A DNA stretch of 64,000 nucleotides from Ipomoea triloba. Taxonomy: Eukaryota; Streptophyta; Magnoliopsida; Solanales; Convolvulaceae. Below the pieces are notes generated by a model. That model did not search any database. It saw nothing but the letters and a program-made list of their open reading frames with translations, and was not told the origin of the DNA. Made by a program: the position numbers and the translations under genes. Of this stretch, positions 23,773-37,743 are shown piece by piece. The stretch spans positions 30,138,647 to 30,202,646 of the forward strand of contig NC_044916.1 in the NCBI RefSeq assembly GCF_003576645.1. Direction: 5' to 3'. Within the stretch, counting starts at the first letter, position 1. Every line of letters starts with the position of its first letter.

Positions 23773-25754
23773 TAAGTGTATAAGCTTGACTTATGGAGCC
23801 GTGTCAGACCACCTGTCAATGTAATATAGGCTATGTACATATATGTTTTTTATTTTTTATTTTAAATTTAAAACATAAGAATGTAATGGTTTAAATTTAC
23901 TTTATAAAGAGTATTACATTTCTATTAGTGAATTACTGGAAATTTTATAAAATAGTTTAAATTTATTTATCATAATGTGTACTAATTTTAGTTTTCAAAT
24001 TTATAAGGTTGTAGTTTATAAAGTATAAACTTTTAACTTTATAAATCTACATGTGATATACATTTTATCAATTATATAAATATATATAAATTATAATTTA
24101 TAGACTTAAACAATTTTTTTTAAAATTGCTACTTTTTTTTTTTTTAATAAATTAAGTGAACTAGGTTGGACTGACATTCTTCAATTCGAATGTGGACTAT
24201 GTCAGTATAAATTACGTTTTAATGTGGACTGGCATGACATAACCTATATATTAATGTTGAATTATGTGGGTAGCCCGTTACAGCACAACCCACTTGACAT
24301 TATTATATGGTCTCTTAGAAAAAATCTGTTCTAAGGTGATATTTTTTTAATTGATTAAAATAAAAGGTGGGCCACCAATTTATTTTTTTTTTCCATTTTA
24401 GTCCTCCAATAAAGTAAAATATATTGTGAGAGTTTTACTAAGTATGCATACTAAAGACTAATCACTTTTATATGTGATGATTTTATTAAATCAGATGGAT
24501 CATAAAATTGGGTAGCTCGAAAAATATAGTAATGAACGAATAGTATCGAAATTAGTTATGAACGGATAATGTATTGTATGTAATAAAGTCAGTAATATTC
24601 AAAAAAAATTATTTCAATTTGTCTCTCCATGTTTCTCTCGTAGCGAAAGTTCGATATTGCAGTCTTGAAGGGATAAGGATAGTCTTATAAAAACATTAAA
24701 AAGGTAACAAACTAAATAAATGATTATGAAATGTCACAAGTTCAATGATATCCATTTAGCTTTTATATTTTTGTTAAAATCATTTTTTTTCTTGACTATA
24801 ATTTGGCTACCTAGTTAACTACGACTATATATCGAGACTAGTCAAGTTTGTGTCGATAAGGAATGTAGGAGCTCAATGGTGTCAAAATATTTCTTTTTAC
24901 GGTACATTCTTAGAAACTCGAACTTAAAAATTTTGGTTACATGAGAAGAAACCCCCACATTTTGTTATAATTAACTTTAAACGAATTTTTAGACAACAAA
25001 ATTTATGTACTTTACAAGCATGATTATCCATACTTGAAGCAAGTACAAATAAAATTTAAGTCGATTTAAAATAGTTTCCACTGATATAGAGGCAAGCCTC
25101 CATTATCAAATATGATTTTTTTCTTTTTTTTGAAGAAAAATATGATATTGTTTACAAGATCATAGGATTCATGTTGGTGCTATCCGCTATATATCTTACA
25201 TGCCAGTTTGATTATCACATAAATTTATTCGGTATTATCCACATATATGACTGGAGGAATCCTTATAAACAAACAAATGAGCTGGCTAGCTTAGATATCA
25301 TAGCATGTAAGAACAATGAATATATTCACACTTCCCTTTTTATATTTGGCTATTTTAGATATTTATTTAATTTTCTGGTAAATAAAACCTGTTTTCTCAC
25401 CCAAATAGATGCAGGGGATGTCATGATCTTGATTGAGTGGACCCCCATATTTCCCCTCTTAGCATTAAATAATGTGGGAACCAAATATATTGAGGTTTTG
25501 ACTTGTTGCTTCAATTCGCCGCCGACATAGGAATACTTCATATGGATGGTTTCACACGAGCAACTCAGAATTCTCTGTCGTATATATGTGTGTTTCCGTC
25601 GAATTGATACGGAGTGTCACCTTTCGTTGTTAATAGTAATAGGTTTCGTTATCAGTTAGTTATGAGTGATGACATATCTATTAAGAGTAAGTGTAGCTTT
25701 GGTTGTAATGAGAAAATAAGTGTAGCAATAATATATATATATATATATATATAT
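23773..25754. other. Intergenic, no gene recognised
   Basis: AT-rich. The frame at 25171-25530 has no recognisable domain. A weak SINE-tail match (GTAATAAAGTCAGTAATATT) lies at about 24555-24600. An (AT)n tract at 25731-25755 abuts the next element. Confidence 0.45.
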
Positions 25755-26592
25755 AGGATCGCGTTCAGGTGCGTACTAGCCGTCCAGGAGAGAACTGCGG
25801 ACGAATCACAGCGCGCCACGTGTCCGGAATGTAGTTACATATAACGTTATAACTAGGTGCACATAGGTGCACCCAGGTGCATAAATGTTAACAAAGTAAA
25901 TTACTTGCACCTGTAAGTGAAAATAGGTGCACACGTGCAAGTAAACTGTATTACAAGTGCAAGTAAATTGTACAATGAGCATTAATACTAAGTGCGCCTA
26001 ATGTTATAACTAGATGCATCTAATGTTATAACTAGGTGCACCTAATGTTATAACTAGGTGCACATAGGTTGCACCTAGGTGCATGAATGTTAACAAAGTA
26101 AATTATTTGCACAAGTTCAACTAAAATGTATTGCAGATGCAAATAAAATGTATTACATGTGCAAGTGAATTGTACAATGAGCATCAATACTAAGTGCACG
26201 TAATGTTATAACTAGGTGCACCTAATGTTATAACTAGGTGCAACCTATGTTAAAACTAGGTGCACCTAGGTTGTATCCAGGTGCATGAGTATTAACAAGA
26301 TAAATTTACTTGCATTTGTAAGTGAAAATATTTGCGAAAATAGATGCATGAATATTAACAAGGTAAATTACTCACTTGTAAGTGAAAATAGGTGCGAAAA
26401 TAGGTGCACTTGTAAGTGAAACTAGGTGCACTTTTAAGTGAAACTAGGTGCACCAAAGTTCCAGTTATTTACGAAAATGCCACCGCGTCATTTTTTAAAA
26501 ATTGCATCTGATTCGTTAATCTGGACACGTGGACGACTGTGGAGCGTTCTCATTTCCTACTTGGGCGAGAGTTCGCACGAGAGTGCAACCCT
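25755..26592. mobile_element. Degenerate-TIR element with GTGCACCTA repeats
   Basis: Ends read TATAGGATCGCGTTCAGGTG on the left and, inverted, TATAGGGTTGCACTCTCGTG on the right. Both sides contain CACGTGTCC about 65-75 bp in. AT repeats flank both ends. The interior is many copies of TGTTATAACTAGGTGCACCT and CAAGTAAATTGTA-type units. No transposase. The family is uncertain; Mutator-like is a reasonable guess. Confidence 0.6.
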
Positions 26593-27220
26593 ATATATAT
26601 ATATAAATGATTTGTTATTTACTTATGGATTAATACATCGTGTATTTGATTATTTATTACTAGTTATTATTATGTTTATAATTACAAATGCATTAATATA
26701 TGTTTAAACTATCCAAATTATTTTAGTATATACTTATTCCTTTTTTTAACATTAATTTTTATTTAAATTTAAAATTTTTAAAATTTGGCGTGCCCCGCGG
26801 GCTTAAGGCGGGGCGGGACAGGCTTTGATATTTTGAGCTCATATCCCACCATATAGCGGGATTTTTTGACGGACCCCGCCTTGCCGGCCCGTTTCAACAG
26901 CTCTAATGTCACCTGAGTCGGCACCCTGCACACAGCAGCGGACCATTCTCTTACCTTTGCATTGTCCCAAAATACCTCTCTTGCAGATGAACCTAACATT
27001 ATCTTTCCTCCATTCTCTTTCCTCTATGTCATATAATAATATTTCAAAACCCACAATAAACTATTCATGGTGATGCTCTTAGTACAATTCAATATAAATG
27101 TACATACAAAGCCCTTATCCCCTTATTCTTACCAAACATTGTTTGATTACTTAGACTTACTACAAATACTAACCCAAGAAGAAATATTAGATAAACCCAA
27201 CAAGAAATATATATAAGAAA
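26593..27220. other. Intergenic upstream of GAR1
   Basis: Contains an unusual GC-rich patch at about 26785-26910 (GCCCCGCGGGCTTAAGGCGG and related) in otherwise AT-rich DNA. I see no coding evidence. GAR1 promoter elements begin near 27227. Confidence 0.45.
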
Positions 27221-27226
27221 GTGTCA

Positions 27227-27299
27227 GGCCCAATAAATGTTATATATAACAATGTGGCCTAAGAAGCCCAGAATCTCTCTGCAATCGCATAAACCCTAA
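27227..27299 (+). promoter_or_regulatory. Site II-like element and telo-box upstream of GAR1
   Basis: GGCCCA (reverse complement TGGGCC) at 27227-27232 and AAACCCTAA at 27291-27299, about 80 bp before the start codon. This pair is a known combination in promoters of plant ribosome-biogenesis and translation genes, which suits GAR1. Confidence 0.7.
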
Positions 27300-27379
27300 A
27301 CCCTTTTAACTGGAATTGGAGAACGGAGCATCCCTAGACACACACACTGAAAGAGTGCCACCTCCACGCTTGCTGAAGC

Positions 27380-29115
27380 ATGAGACCACCGAGAGGGCGT
27401 GGCGGCGGCGGATTTAGGGGCGGCAGGGACGGCGGCCGCGGTGGCAGGGGAGGAGGCCGAGGCTTTGGCGGTCGCGGTCCTCCACGCGACGAAGGCCCTC
27501 CTGCTGAAGTCATAGGTTCGTTCTTGTTCCCCTCTGTGCTCCAATGTATGAGTTAACGGTGCTTTATTTTTATTTTTATCATTTTTTATGCAGAGGTTTC
27601 TACATTTGTGCACGCTTGCGAAGGAGATGCAGTGACGAAACTCACGAACGAGAAGATTCCGTATTTCAATGCTCCCATTTACCTGCAAAACAAAACTCAG
27701 ATTGGTAAAGTTGACGAAATTTTCGGCCCCATTAATGAGTCGGTGAGTAAATCTCCTTCTCTTTTGTTTGAGTTTTTTCTTCATTCGTAGGTTAATTATA
27801 TAACTTTATGGGATTATTACTGCTTCTGTAGTTCTTCTCGATTAAAATGTCGGAAGGGATTGTCGCAACATCGTATTCTGCTGGCGATAAGTTCTTCATA
27901 GACCCTGCTAAGCTTTTACCTCTCTCCAGATTCCTTCCCCAACCCAAGTTTGTTTTCTTTCCCTCTTTCTATTCTTTCCAGTTGAGGTTGCTGTTTTATA
28001 TAGTTATTGTTCTTATCAGATTTCTTATGTCTTTGCCATCTAGCCAACACTCCTAATTTGATACAGGAAATGAATGCCTTTTGTGCACTAATTACGCCTA
28101 GGCAATTGTTATTGTCTTGTATTCACAGCTCTTTTAGTGATGTCAATATTAATATACTATGCATTTAAAATTTTCTTTCATCTAATGCATGTGGAACTAT
28201 CTGTGGAGATCATTGTTTATTTTTAGAATTGAGTAGCTCACCACAGACAAGACATGTATATTCTATATATAATTGTGTGAATCTTGAACCTTTTACTTTC
28301 TACTTTGTAATATGTATTGTTTTCACAATAGATTTGATATATAGATATTCTAGAACTTGAGGTACCTATGCATTCTAGATTGGATATATAGGCCCTGTTT
28401 GGTAAATGGCTGCTGGCTGATTGGGTTGGCTGTTTGGGTTAGAAGGTATGATTAGTTGATAACATTGGCTGATTGTAGAAAGTTGTTTGATAAATTAGCT
28501 GTTAGGTAATAGCTGTTTGGTATAATTTCTTTTCTCAAAAAGCTAATTGAAAAGGCTGCTTTGAGTAGCCTTTTGAATTTTAGTATTTTGGAGTTACAAA
28601 AAGCTTATTAACCAAACTAATACAGGTTAAATAAGCCAAAATTGGCTGATAGGCTGATTATTTACCAAACAGGGCCATAGTGTTATTATAGAATTGATTA
28701 ATGTATGCGTTATATCCTCCAAAAGAAGCTTCAATTGAATTTTTTAAAAAAAATCACTGTCTTCTTTTACTCTTATTTCTTTGAAATGTCATTTTGTGTT
28801 CAAAGTAGTTTATTAAATTTAAGTAATTCGTGAATAATGACCTTGCCTACTCTAAATACATCGTCCATTATTAACTTTTTCATTTGTTGTGTTCCAGTTT
28901 CTACATTGCTCTAGACTGATTTGAATCTGCTATATCTTTTTTGCAGGGGAACCCCACAAGCTGGTAGAGGTGGTTTCCGTGGAGGTGGTAGAGGCGGCGG
29001 GAGAGGTGGTTTCCGTGGAGGAGGTGGTGGTTTCCGTGGAAGAGGTGCTCCACGTGGCAGAGGACCACCACGGGGTGGGCGTGGTGGTTTTAGAGGCAGG
29101 GGTGGCAGAGCATAG
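27380..29115 (+). CDS. GAR1: H/ACA ribonucleoprotein subunit GAR1
   Basis: Four exons: 27380-27515, 27594-27742, 27832-27947 and 28947-29115, giving 189 residues. GAR1 is a core protein of H/ACA snoRNPs that pseudouridylate rRNA and snRNA in the nucleolus and Cajal bodies. Layout is typical: an N-terminal Arg/Gly-rich (GAR) tail, a central Gar1 core from about residue 45 to 135 ([54 protein letters not shown]) and a second GAR tail rich in RGG/FRG. Phases are 1, 0 and 2 and the total is a multiple of three. Intron 3 is about 1 kb and holds a MITE. It is convergent with the beta-tubulin gene. Confidence 0.95.
28391..28676. mobile_element. MITE in GAR1 intron 3
   Basis: A 286-bp element with TIRs GGCCCTGTTTGGTAAAT / ATTTACCAAACAGGGCC flanked by ATA on both sides. 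The TIR and the short 3-bp flank suggest a Tourist/PIF-Harbinger-type MITE, although ATA is not the usual TTA/TAA. It lies in transcribed sequence but away from splice sites. Confidence 0.8.
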
Positions 29116-30003
29116 AATGAGTGACATTGTTTCGCCGCTTACCCTCCACATGTTGTGGTGTTTATTTAAAGGATTAGGCATCAATTTGAGCATTTCATGC
29201 TACTCTACCTTTTTTTAGGAACACAAGTGTTTGTACTGTCGATTAACATTTGCTGTCCCCTCCTGCTCTTATTTTTTCTCTTTAACTTTCTGTCCATCAA
29301 AGCTTTTGTAGCTCTATTGCTACGTTCTTTAGCTGTTGTTTGCAAGAAAATGAAAAAGGCATGTGGTTGAACTGTCAGTTATCTGAGGATGTGGATTGGG
29401 CTAGTCCACTCAATTTTGAGTTAAACCAATTTTGGATCAATTTTAGATTAATTTGACATGATGTTGGGGTATGGTCCATTTGTGTTCAACCAATAAGAAT
29501 AGTTGGGAGTAGAAAAATGGGCAAATTATACCATGGACTAGGTCTAAATTGTAGACCTTGGTTTAAAAATAATTTTCAGATTCTGCATCAATAGTTAACA
29601 TAGTATATAGTTTTTGTATATGTATTATTTGTTTACATGTACAGAAATTGTTAATCATATTGATTAATGGTTGGTTTATGGTAAACAATTGAGAAAACTG
29701 AGATGGAAGTTATAACAAGGTAGGTACATTGCCGTGTCGGCAACGGACACCTATTTTATTGCAATCTCAATGCCAAGTGAATTACACCAACAACTTCTTA
29801 CTCACACCCCCAAACCTTAACAAACAATTTCCTTGATTTTTTCACCTTTTCCAAACTGGCGTATATATGTATTATTACCATAAACCCAACGGCCACAACT
29901 GTAACATACACAAACGCACAGAGTTTTCAGGCTCAAAACAAGATTCAAGACACACCAAATAGCTTATATGAAATGCTGCACGCAAATGGCATAACTTGTC
30001 TTT
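29116..30003. other. Convergent 3' intergenic region
   Basis: Lies between the GAR1 stop codon and the beta-tubulin stop codon; should contain both 3' UTRs. No gene or repeat recognised. Confidence 0.5.
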
Positions 30004-31543
<1,540 letters not shown>

Positions 31544-31550
31544 GCTTCCT

Positions 31551-31933
31551 CTGAAATTCACAATCCTATGTCATCACTACACTACCAAACTAATCTAGAA
31601 AATAACAAATGTATGGACAACATTGCATTATAAAACAGACAAATCAACCATCACCAAACAGAATAAACTTTACACAACCTGAGAATCATGTAGAGTCTAT
31701 AGAAAATACTAGTAAATTTTGTCTCCAATTAATTACAATCTTTAAAAAGTAAAAAGATCACAACTTTATACACCCTCCATATAGAATCATGTAAAATTCA
31801 AACCCACAATCAAAAGTAAACTCAGAATAGACATTGAATTGTTCAAAACTTGATTAAAAATTATCCCAACAAACAGTAAGTTCAAACACGGATTATAGGC
31901 AACATAAACTCCAATGCAAGGTGGGAAAATTAC
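31551..31933 (-). other. Leader intron of beta-tubulin
   Basis: On the minus strand a GTAATT donor follows TTTTCTGAAG at 31934 and an AATTTCAG acceptor precedes AGGAAGCATG, seven bases before the start codon. Leader introns are known in some plant tubulin genes and can raise expression. The splice is inferred. Confidence 0.6.
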
Positions 31934-32056
31934 CTTCAGAAAATAGGAAGCAATCTGATGATCAATCGGGGGTTTGAGAGACTGAGAGAGAGAGAAATGG
32001 GAAGTGGAGTGTTGCAGTTTGAGAAGAGTGAGAAAGACTGAGAACCTTACTGACCA

Positions 32057-32064
32057 ATTTTATA
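32057..32064 (-). promoter_or_regulatory. TATA box of beta-tubulin
   Basis: TATAAAAT on the minus strand. It stands about 70 bp upstream of a CT-rich leader (CTCTCTCTCTCAGTCTCTC near 31978-31996), as in many plant housekeeping genes. Confidence 0.6.
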
Positions 32065-32460
32065 CGAGGAAGAGGATAGATCTAAAGGCTGTAGTTGTTT
32101 CCCTCCTACGTTTCCTAGACCGTTGATGCTCCTTGAGTTGCCCAAACCAACGGTTGATTCGAGGTTGGTAAGATGGCAATTATTGGTGTGGTGAGGGACA
32201 TATTTCTGAACAAATAAAAACTGGAATGGATCTAACTTTTTATATACTGTACTATTTATTGCTCACATAATTTTTTCACTTAATATTAGTACAATAAAAA
32301 CTGGAATGGATCTAACTTTTTTATATACTATTTATAGCTCACATAAATTTTTCACTTAATATTAGTACAATAGTACATGACTATATCTTATCTTAAAATA
32401 TAATATAAGTTAATGATGGTAAGTTTTAACTAGAACAAAAAATTGTGTAAGAGTAAATTA

Positions 32461-33226
32461 CAGGGAGTTTGGTTGGGTGTAAGAAATTAGAGAGGAAATG
32501 AATTGTAATTCGGTGGGAAAAAAATAAGATTGAAATGAAGTAGGAATTTAAATTGCATTGTTTGGTAGGAAGAAAAAAAAATATTGAGAATGATAAAGAA
32601 ATAAGTGGTATAAATACTAAAATGTCCTTGTGTAATAACAAATAAGGGCATATTTGTCATTTCATCCCTTTCTTCCTTTCATAGAAGCAACGAATTGCAA
32701 TTCAACTAATGGGGGGAATTGCAATTTCCTCAAACCAAATAATGTAATCGAGGTTTCCATTGAATTTCAGTTCAATTACAACTAAATTGTAATGGATAGT
32801 TCTGGTGGATTTGTTGCAGCAAGGAATGGTCCGGTGCGATGTTTGAATGATGCTCATCTAGCTGAGGCGCTAGCCATTAAAGAAGCTCTTTCATGGGTTA
32901 TCAGTAGAGGTTTTTACAGAATTGCGGTTCTATCTGATTGTCAGTCTGTGTGCAACTTGATTAATAGTTCCTCGGTGGATTATTCCTATGCCGGCTGCGT
33001 GGTTAGAGATTGCAAATATTTACAAAGACACTTTGAAGTAGTGTCCTTCAATTTTATTCATAGATCAGTGAATCAGTTGGCTCACGCATTAGCAAGAGCA
33101 ACTCATTCTCAATCTGGTCCTTGTTGTTGGTTTTTAGATATTCCTTCGTGCATTCGCCATTTGATTTAATGAAAGTTGGTATTTTGTTTTCAAAAAAAAA
33201 AAAAAATTACAGTGTACCAAACGGGT
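32461..33226. mobile_element. MITE-like element interrupted by a LINE fragment
   Basis: The left end GAGTTTGGTTGGGTGTAAG and the right end, inverted, CCGTTTGGTACACTGTAATT are similar. The segment between them is AT-rich except for the LINE fragment at 32781-33204. Removing that piece brings the two ends about 340 bp apart, a plausible MITE size. The TIR match is imperfect. Confidence 0.45.
32781..33204 (+). pseudogene. LINE 3' fragment with RNase H-like domain
   Basis: An open frame from 32792 to 33169 (125 residues) matches the plant RNase H-like domain found at the end of LINE ORF2 (GGFVAARNG, AEALAIKEAL, LSDCQSVCNLIN, FNFIHRSVNQLAHALARAT). The catalytic DSSGG, E and SDC positions are visible, but everything upstream (endonuclease, RT) is missing. 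A poly-A run ends it at about 33204, and AATTACA flanks both sides (32774-32780 and 33205-33211), as expected for a 5'-truncated LINE insertion. Confidence 0.8.
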
Positions 33227-34281
33227 TGTTATGTACACTGTACTTTTTATATTATAAACTCACAAATTCTTTATAAATTTACTTTTCTTTTTCCCTTCAA
33301 ACTTAAATGTTACTGCTGTTAAATAGCATCGTTAAATATAAAAATGTATATATTATGTTATTTTTTGTACATTTACAAATGATTTTCAATTATATACTTT
33401 TTATACGTAATGTATTAATTATAAAAAAAATTTAAGGTATCAATTACACCAGGTACAATTCAAAAAGTTTTGCAAGTTTGTTTGCACCCGGTACAACATG
33501 TAGGCTTTCTTTAATTATTTATATTATTGTTTATAATATTTTCTCATAATAGTTATAAGATCATATAAATTTACATTTATTTTGCTTATATAATTTCATC
33601 ATTATTTTTATTCATATTTTTTATTGCCCATTTGGAACTGTTAAAGGTGTGAAAATAGCCAATCCAACACATCTGAGTTGGGCAGTTACAAGCCAATGTG
33701 AAAATGAGTTTGACCGAGATAGGTCGTTTTAGAATGTGTTACATTTTTTATAACCCAACTCGCCACATAGTGGGTTGGCATGCTAAACATACCAACTCAC
33801 TTATTATTTACTTAAATAAATATTTAAAATATTAAATATTTGTATAATTAGGATTCAAATTTCTAACCTTTAAGTCAATGCTTAATAATTTTTTTTTTCC
33901 AATCAAATAACCTAAGACTTTAAGAACAAGTTCCATGTGTGCTTGTATATATATATACAAATAATTAATGCATGTTTAGATAATTAGATTTTAATTTGTA
34001 CTTTGTAATATAATTATAATTTATTTAAATTATATTTAACACTAATATAATTTATATGTAATATTTGTATTTGCAATTATAGTATTATTTAGTGATAAAG
34101 TTTATAAAAATATATAATTTATAACTTTATATAATTTATGTGATAAATAAAATTTAATTTAACTATATAATTATATTACTATTTATATAAAGTTATAATT
34201 AATCATATTAATTAATACTTGCAATAAATCTAACATGAATAAATTTATATATATGAGTTGTATACATAAATTATAGGCAAA
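33227..34281. other. Intergenic, very AT-rich
   Basis: No coding region or clear repeat beyond simple A/T runs. Confidence 0.5.
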
Positions 34282-35018
34282 TTATACTGTGCACCACGGT
34301 GCACATAGCAACGTACACCACGTACCTAAACGACGTCGTTTTGAGCATTGTAAACTAATCGTCCGTTTTTTTTTTGAAATCACGTTTCCCGTTTCGGCCG
34401 GTCTCTGTATTTATGTTAATATTCTGTGTATTCCAGGCAATCATTCTATGTATTCTAGGCAACCGTTTTGTGTATTATAGGCAACCGTTATGTGTATTCA
34501 TGTTAGTAACACATGTTGTGGTTTCATGTTAGTAACACATGTTGTGATGTGTTTGTGCATTCGAATGTTTAGGAGGATGAGTTCTGTGTATTTTGTGTAA
34601 ATATTATGTGTATTCATGTTATTAACACAAGTTGTGATGTGTTTGTGCATTCAAATGTTAGGAGGATGAGTTCTGTGTATTTTGCGTCAATATTCTGTGT
34701 ATTATGGGCAAACATTCTGTGTATTATAGGCAAACGTTCTGTGTATTCTATATAATGATTATGTGTATTATAGATAATGAATTCCTTGGAGTCATTCGCG
34801 TCCACTAACATCTGTGTATTTTGTGTCAATATTCTGTGTATTCTGGGCAAACATTTTGTGTATTCTAGGCAAACGTTCTGTGTATTATAGATAATGATTA
34901 TGTGTATTATAGATAATGAATTCCCTGAGTCATTCGTGTCCACGTCTACTAACACCAAAACGACGTCGTTTTACATACGTGGTGCACATTGCTATGTGCA
35001 CCGTGGTGCAGGGTATAA
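34282..35018. mobile_element. Foldback element with AACGACGTCGTTTT arms
   Basis: The left end TTATACTGTGCACCACGG is repeated inverted at the right end (CCGTGGTGCAGGGTATAA). Both arms contain GCACATAGCAA/TTGCTATGTGC and AAACGACGTCGTTTT. The interior is a tandem series of TCTGTGTATT(C/A)TAGGCAA-like units. No protein-coding capacity. Target duplication not clear. Confidence 0.75.
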
Positions 35019-35548
35019 CGATTGTATTGGCCCGTATAATTTGTGGGCTAAACAGTCCGGCTCAATAAAACTAGATAGAAAATTAATTCAACTCAACTCG
35101 TCTAAAAATCAGGTTAAATGTGTCCAAGTTGATGGGTTGGCCTCGGTTTGACAAATTTGAGTTGCTATATACTCCGTAATATATTTCCTTTGCAATTCAC
35201 GATCAAAATATTTTGGTAATAATACTTTTTGAAAATATTGTTTAATTCATATGATACAGACTTAAGAGTATGGCGTGATTGAGAAAGAAGGAAGACATGG
35301 CATGAGCGAGAGAACTTCCGAGAAGCCAATCCATAATCAATTGATCCAACTCAACGCAGCGTCCGAGTTGAATACCGACAATGCAAAGTGGAATTCTTAA
35401 CACATTGCAATTTGCAAATGGATTATTATTATTATTATTATTATACTTAATTGTTTTCTTTGTGCTTTAATAGATTAAAAAGATATAAATGAACAGATAC
35501 TACAGTGTAATAATGTCCGTGTAATAGAATCAGTAGCACTTAAAAAAA
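35019..35548. other. Intergenic with SINE tail
   Basis: No gene seen. A trinucleotide ATT run lies near 35425-35445. GAACAGATACTACAGTGTAA at 35490 and AGAATCAGTAGCACT at 35526-35540 match the SINE tail family, here with a short internal duplication. Confidence 0.5.
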
Positions 35549-36097
35549 GTAAATACCAGTGGAGGTCCTCCGACTTTGATGGCACCGCCACTTTTAGTAC
35601 TCAACTTTTAAATCAACCACTTTTAGTCCTACGACTTTGATGGCACTGCCACTTTTAGTCATCAATTTTTAAATCAACCAATTTTAGTCCTCTTACTTTT
35701 TGTTTATAGCCACCTATGGTCTTTCCTTTACAATTGGACATCTAATGTCATTTTCTCAAGGGCAATTCAGTCATTTGGTCCAAAATTTAGTGTTAACAAA
35801 GAAGAGCGGAGAATAGGGTTTCTTCAATTATTCTGATGAGGAAACATAATACTTAATACATTAATTATGAAATGATTGAATTGCCCTTGAGAAAATGACA
35901 TTAGATGTCCAAATGTAAATGAAGGACCATAGGTGGCTAGAAACAAAAAATAAGAGGACTAAAAGTGGTTGAATTAAAAGTTGATGACTAAAAGTGGCGG
36001 TGCCATCAAAGTCGGAGGACTAAAAGTGGTTGATTTAGAAGTTGAGGACTAAAAGTGGCGGTGCCATCAAAGTCAGGGGACCTGCACTGATATTTAC
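35549..36097. mobile_element. Foldback element with TSD CACTTAAAA
   Basis: Inverted arms run from GTAAATACCAGTGGAGGTCC to the mirror-image end at 36097, with spaced CCACTTTTAGTCCTC motifs in each. The direct repeat CACTTAAAA(A) flanks both sides (about 35538 and 36098). Internal sequence is short and non-coding. Mutator-type by TSD length. Confidence 0.8.
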
Positions 36098-37346
36098 CAC
36101 TTAAAAATTATACTTAATTATTTTTTAGTATTACTACTCCCACTAAGACTCGTCTAGCGTAGCATTATGGGGTGCTAAGTATCATCAAGGATAACTCTAG
36201 ATCAATGGCTCAAAATGAAGGTTTTTTTTAAAAAAAAAATAAAAATAAAAATAAAAACATACTTCCTGACAACATGGATGCGAATGATCTTACGTGTCTT
36301 AAACTGATGCACATCAAGTCTCGAACTGATGCACCTTTAAGCCTTCGAACTTATGCACCTTAAGTGTCAAAATTATGCACCTTAAGTACTAAACTTATGC
36401 ACATTAAGTTTCAAAGTGATGCACTTTAAGTTTTGAGTTGAAGCACCTTAAGTTTTGAACTTATGCACTTCTAGCTTTAAATTTATGCACCTACAATATG
36501 AAAGTCTATATGCCTAATGAATCAAAGTTGTGCACCTTAAGCTGAAAACTAATGCATCTTAAACTTAAAATTTATGCACCTTAAACTTAAAATTTAGGCA
36601 TATTAAAAATTAAACTGATGCACATTACACTAGCAAGTGATGTACCTTAAGCTTTAAATTTATTCCACCTTATACTTTTTTTCTTCTGGTAACTAATTCT
36701 CAAAATTCTACGAACTGTCTTGTTGAAATAAATCATATGGACATATGGTTTACCTTCTACTTATTTTTATCCCATATGAATTTCGAGTCGTAGCTATTAT
36801 CCTCGAGGATTTTGATTTGAGCAATTGTATTTGGTTTTTTCTTTCAGGTTTGTCATCTAATCCCAATTACTGCCTTTCTGGATCATTAAGTTCTTCATTA
36901 TTCAAACCGTAAATATTATGAAAGAACTCTTTGAACCAGGAATTCTTCTTGGCAGTCTCATGACTTTTTTCGCTTTCATCTAAAAATTTATGCACCTTAA
37001 GAATTAAACTAATGCATTTTAAACTAAAAAGTGATGCACTTTAAGCTTAAAATTTATTCATCTTATACCTTTCGCATGAAATTACAATCCTCTCCACTCC
37101 ATAATTCACTCGTTGCAAAAAAAAAAGAAAAAAGAAAAAAAAAAAGAAGAAGCATATTTTAATGATATGTTTACTAATTGAAGAGTTTCAATTTTTGGAA
37201 AAAGATTGGAAAAAAGTTATTATACAAAAGATTTACTTGCGCTTTCTTTTTTCTTCCTCATTTTTTTTTAAAAAATAGTTATTAGAAAGAAAACATTTTA
37301 ATTAAACCTCTACTCTCACATACATATCTCATATTCATACTGAGTA
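36098..37346. repeat. Degenerate GCACCTTAAG repeat region
   Basis: From about 36290 to 36680 and again 36985-37070, units such as TGATGCACCTTAAGTTT and ATTTATGCACCTTAAGC recur every ~25-35 bp with much divergence. No coding frame. Flanked by A/G-rich low-complexity tracts. Confidence 0.65.
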
Positions 37347-37743
37347 AATTTCATTTTTAGTCATAGATTTATAGGTGATAATATACTTTTAGTCCATTTT
37401 TATTAGAACATTCACTTTTGATCATAAAATCACTGTGTCATGGTTATTTTTGGTCCTTTATCAACAAATCAATTTAAATATCGTTTAAATACAAGGACAT
37501 TTGAGTCTTCAATTATAAATTTTTTCAGAAAAAATAAAAATAAAAATGAAAAATATAGCGGTTCAACATACTTTGTATAATAAAGATTGAAATGTCTTTA
37601 TATTTAACGATATTTCAACAATTATATTGTTGGATGACTAAAATTGGTCATGCTACAATAATACTATGACCAAATAAGTATGCTCTAATAAAAAAAAAAA
37701 CTAAAAGTAGATTACCACTAGATCTAGGACCAAAAATGAAATT
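37347..37743. mobile_element. Foldback element (~400 bp)
   Basis: The left arm AATTTCATTTTTAGTCATAG is mirrored at the right end (GGACCAAAAATGAAATT). Arms carry spaced TTTTAGTC / TTTTGGTC motifs. No transposase. TSD unclear. Confidence 0.65.

Noticed and set aside
28930..29193. 87-codon Thr/Ser-rich minus-strand frame
   Set aside because: Antisense of the GAR1 glycine/arginine-rich tail.
31553..31561. Upstream Met (MNFRGS extension) as beta-tubulin start
   Set aside because: It crosses the leader splice acceptor, and beta-tubulins start MREI.
36290..37070. CRISPR-like spaced repeats
   Set aside because: Units are degenerate, have no constant-length spacers and lie in a plant nuclear sequence.
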